Assembly (NCBI GenBank): GCA_900551145.1
Contig: URUQ01000058.1
Coordinates: forward strand, 1-7,705
Direction of reading: 5' to 3'
DNA length: 7,705 nucleotides
Source of the DNA: an uncultured Eubacteriales bacterium
GTDB lineage: Bacteria; Bacillota; Clostridia; Christensenellales; CAG-917
Below are positions 6,585 to 7,705 of the stretch, piece by piece. The translations under genes and the position numbers were made by a program. Position 1 is the stretch's first letter. Each line of letters begins with the position of its first letter. The notes under the pieces are model-generated. The model was not told where the DNA came from, searched no databases, and saw nothing but the letters and a program-made list of their open reading frames with translations.

Positions 6585-7595
6585 ATGGCAGAAAAAATTC
6601 AAGACAAATCCAATGACAGAGCGCACAATCTGCAACTTGCTCTTGCCAAGATAGAAAAGGATTTCGGCAAAGGCGCGGTTATGCGCTTGGGCGAGACCGA
6701 AATTCCGAAAGTCGAGGCAATCTCGACGGGTTGTCTTACGCTTGACGTCGCACTCGGCATCGGCGGCATTCCCAAGGGAAGAATTATCGAAATATACGGA
6801 CCCGAATCTTCGGGCAAGACGACCGTTGCGCTCCATTGCGTTGCGGAAGTGCAAAAAATCGGCGGAACTGCCGCATACGTCGACGCGGAACACGCTCTCG
6901 ATCCTTCTTATGCAAGCAAACTCGGTGTAAACCTCGACGATTTGTACATTTCTCAACCCGACAGCGGTGAACAAGCGCTCGAAATCGTGGAAACGCTCGT
7001 AAGAAGCGGTGCTATCGATATTATCGTAGTCGACTCCGTCGCGGCACTCACTCCGCAAGCGGAACTCGACGGCGATATGGGTGACAGTCACGTGGGTATG
7101 CAAGCGCGCCTTATGTCGCAAGCACTCCGCAAAATCACCGCGGCAACCTCAAAGAGCAAATGCACCATTATTTTCATCAACCAATTGAGAGAGAAGATTG
7201 GCGTTATGTACGGCAATCCGGAGACGACTACGGGCGGTAAAGCACTCAAATTCTACGCTTCCGTGCGTATCGAAGTACGCAAAGCCGACACCATTAAAGA
7301 CGGCAACGACATCATCGGCAACCACGTCAAAGCAAAGGTCGTCAAGAATAAAGTTGCGCCTCCGTTCAAAGTGGCGGAATTCGACATTATGTACGGTACG
7401 GGCATTTCAAATATGGGTTGCGTGCTCGATCTCGCAATCGAAAACGGATTTATCCAAAAGAGCGGAAGCTGGTTTAGCTACAACGACGAGAAGATCGGTC
7501 AAGGCAGAGACAAGGCTATGGAATTTTTGAAAGCACACCCCGAAGTCTTTGAAGAAGTCGACGCGAAAATTCGCGAAAAATACGAGATGCAATAA
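6585..7595 (+). CDS. recA: Recombinase RecA
   Basis: RecA forms ATP-dependent filaments on single-stranded DNA, drives homologous pairing and strand exchange, and triggers LexA self-cleavage in the SOS response. The core is intact: Walker A GPESSGKT (72-79), catalytic E102 in DAEHALD, Walker B IIVVD (146-150), the L1 DNA-binding loop around DGDMGDSHVGM (162-172), and the NQLREKIG and ETTTGGKAL parts of loop L2 (199-221). The C-terminal domain ends at residue 336 in a moderately charged segment (EEVDAKIREKYEMQ). It lacks the extended acidic tail of the 353-residue E. coli protein, which is common in other phyla. The ATG is fixed by a strong ribosome binding site. The gene has its own apparent promoter with a palindrome and ends before a strong terminator, so it can be a single-gene unit, with possible read-through from cinA. 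Confidence 0.99.
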   Translation: MAEKIQDKSNDRAHNLQLALAKIEKDFGKGAVMRLGETEIPKVEAISTGCLTLDVALGIGGIPKGRIIEIYGPESSGKTTVALHCVAEVQKIGGTAAYVDAEHALDPSYASKLGVNLDDLYISQPDSGEQALEIVETLVRSGAIDIIVVDSVAALTPQAELDGDMGDSHVGMQARLMSQALRKITAATSKSKCTIIFINQLREKIGVMYGNPETTTGGKALKFYASVRIEVRKADTIKDGNDIIGNHVKAKVVKNKVAPPFKVAEFDIMYGTGISNMGCVLDLAIENGFIQKSGSWFSYNDEKIGQGRDKAMEFLKAHPEVFEEVDAKIREKYEMQ

Positions 7596-7625
7596 GTCTT
7601 TTTATCGCAACACGCAATTATAACG

Positions 7626-7665
7626 AAAAAAATCGTTTTTCGAGGCTCGAAAAACGATTTTTTTT
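7626..7665 (+). terminator. Rho-independent terminator after recA
   Basis: Bases 7626-7643 and 7647-7664 form a perfect 18-base-pair stem around a GGC loop, ending in a run of eight T (7658-7665). The core stem is TCG, five T, CGA. The outer seven pairs are A-T and overlap the T-run. It starts 31 bases after the recA stop. Its symmetry gives a T-run on both strands, so it could also stop transcription arriving from the right. Confidence 0.92.
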
Positions 7666-7677
7666 GTGCCGTCGGCA

Positions 7678-7705
7678 TTGACTAAACGCTATAAATAGTA
7701 TATAC
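7678..7705 (+). promoter_or_regulatory. Probable promoter cut by the window end
   Basis: TTGACT (7678-7683) matches five of six bases of a -35 box. Exactly 17 bases further, TATAC at 7701-7705 begins a -10 box whose last base is beyond the window. It follows the recA terminator, so it probably drives the next gene to the right, which is not visible. In many Firmicutes that gene is rny (RNase Y). Confidence 0.5.

Noticed and set aside
6417..7121. A 234-codon - strand open frame across the cinA-recA gap
   Set aside because: It is in codon register with recA over most of its length, has no recognisable motif, and would run through the recA control region. No binding site or promoter on the - strand supports it.
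7562..7575. Inverted repeat CGCGAA-AA-TTCGCG near the end of recA
   Set aside because: It is inside coding sequence, has a two-base centre that cannot form a normal loop, and encodes ordinary C-terminal RecA residues.

Overview
The window looks like one end of an assembled contig from a bacterium of the Firmicutes (Clostridia-like) type. It carries five complete protein genes on the + strand in the order ftsK/spoIIIE, rimO, pgsA, cinA-type, recA. That order is familiar from Firmicutes chromosomes, and strong AGGAG-type ribosome binding sites and a TATAAT -10 box fit the same assignment. I cannot name a genus from the sequence alone. The window is core chromosome: I found no tRNA, rRNA, CRISPR array, insertion sequence, phage gene or toxin/defence gene.

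Bases 1-41 are not biological. They match an Illumina Nextera library adapter: an 8-base index, then the read-1 primer segment, then the Tn5 mosaic end. True genomic sequence starts at 42, probably at a contig end. Bases 42-3798 hold a DNA translocase of the FtsK/SpoIIIE family (1244 aa) with a very long low-complexity linker. Bases 3795-5102 encode RimO, the methylthiotransferase that modifies ribosomal protein S12. Bases 5099-5752 encode PgsA, phosphatidylglycerophosphate synthase. These three genes are joined by two 4-base ATGA stop/start overlaps and are probably one translationally coupled operon. Bases 5781-6476 encode a CinA-type protein that lacks the usual N-terminal MoCF-like domain but keeps the middle KH-like domain and the NMN deamidase (PncC) domain. 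Bases 6477-6584 are the recA regulatory region, with a near-perfect palindrome just upstream of a TATAAT box. Bases 6585-7595 encode RecA. They are followed by a strong hairpin terminator (7626-7665) and a probable promoter, cut off by the window end, for the next gene.

FtsK (chromosome segregation at the septum) and RecA (recombination and SOS signalling) are genome-maintenance functions. PgsA makes the membrane phospholipid precursor, RimO tunes the ribosome, and the CinA-type protein probably recycles NMN in NAD metabolism. The cluster is a conserved housekeeping neighbourhood rather than a dedicated pathway.

I see no convincing undescribed system. The points most worth following up are the adapter at the contig end, the CinA protein with a cleanly missing domain, the palindrome placed like an SOS operator in front of recA, and the roughly 600-residue FtsK linker.
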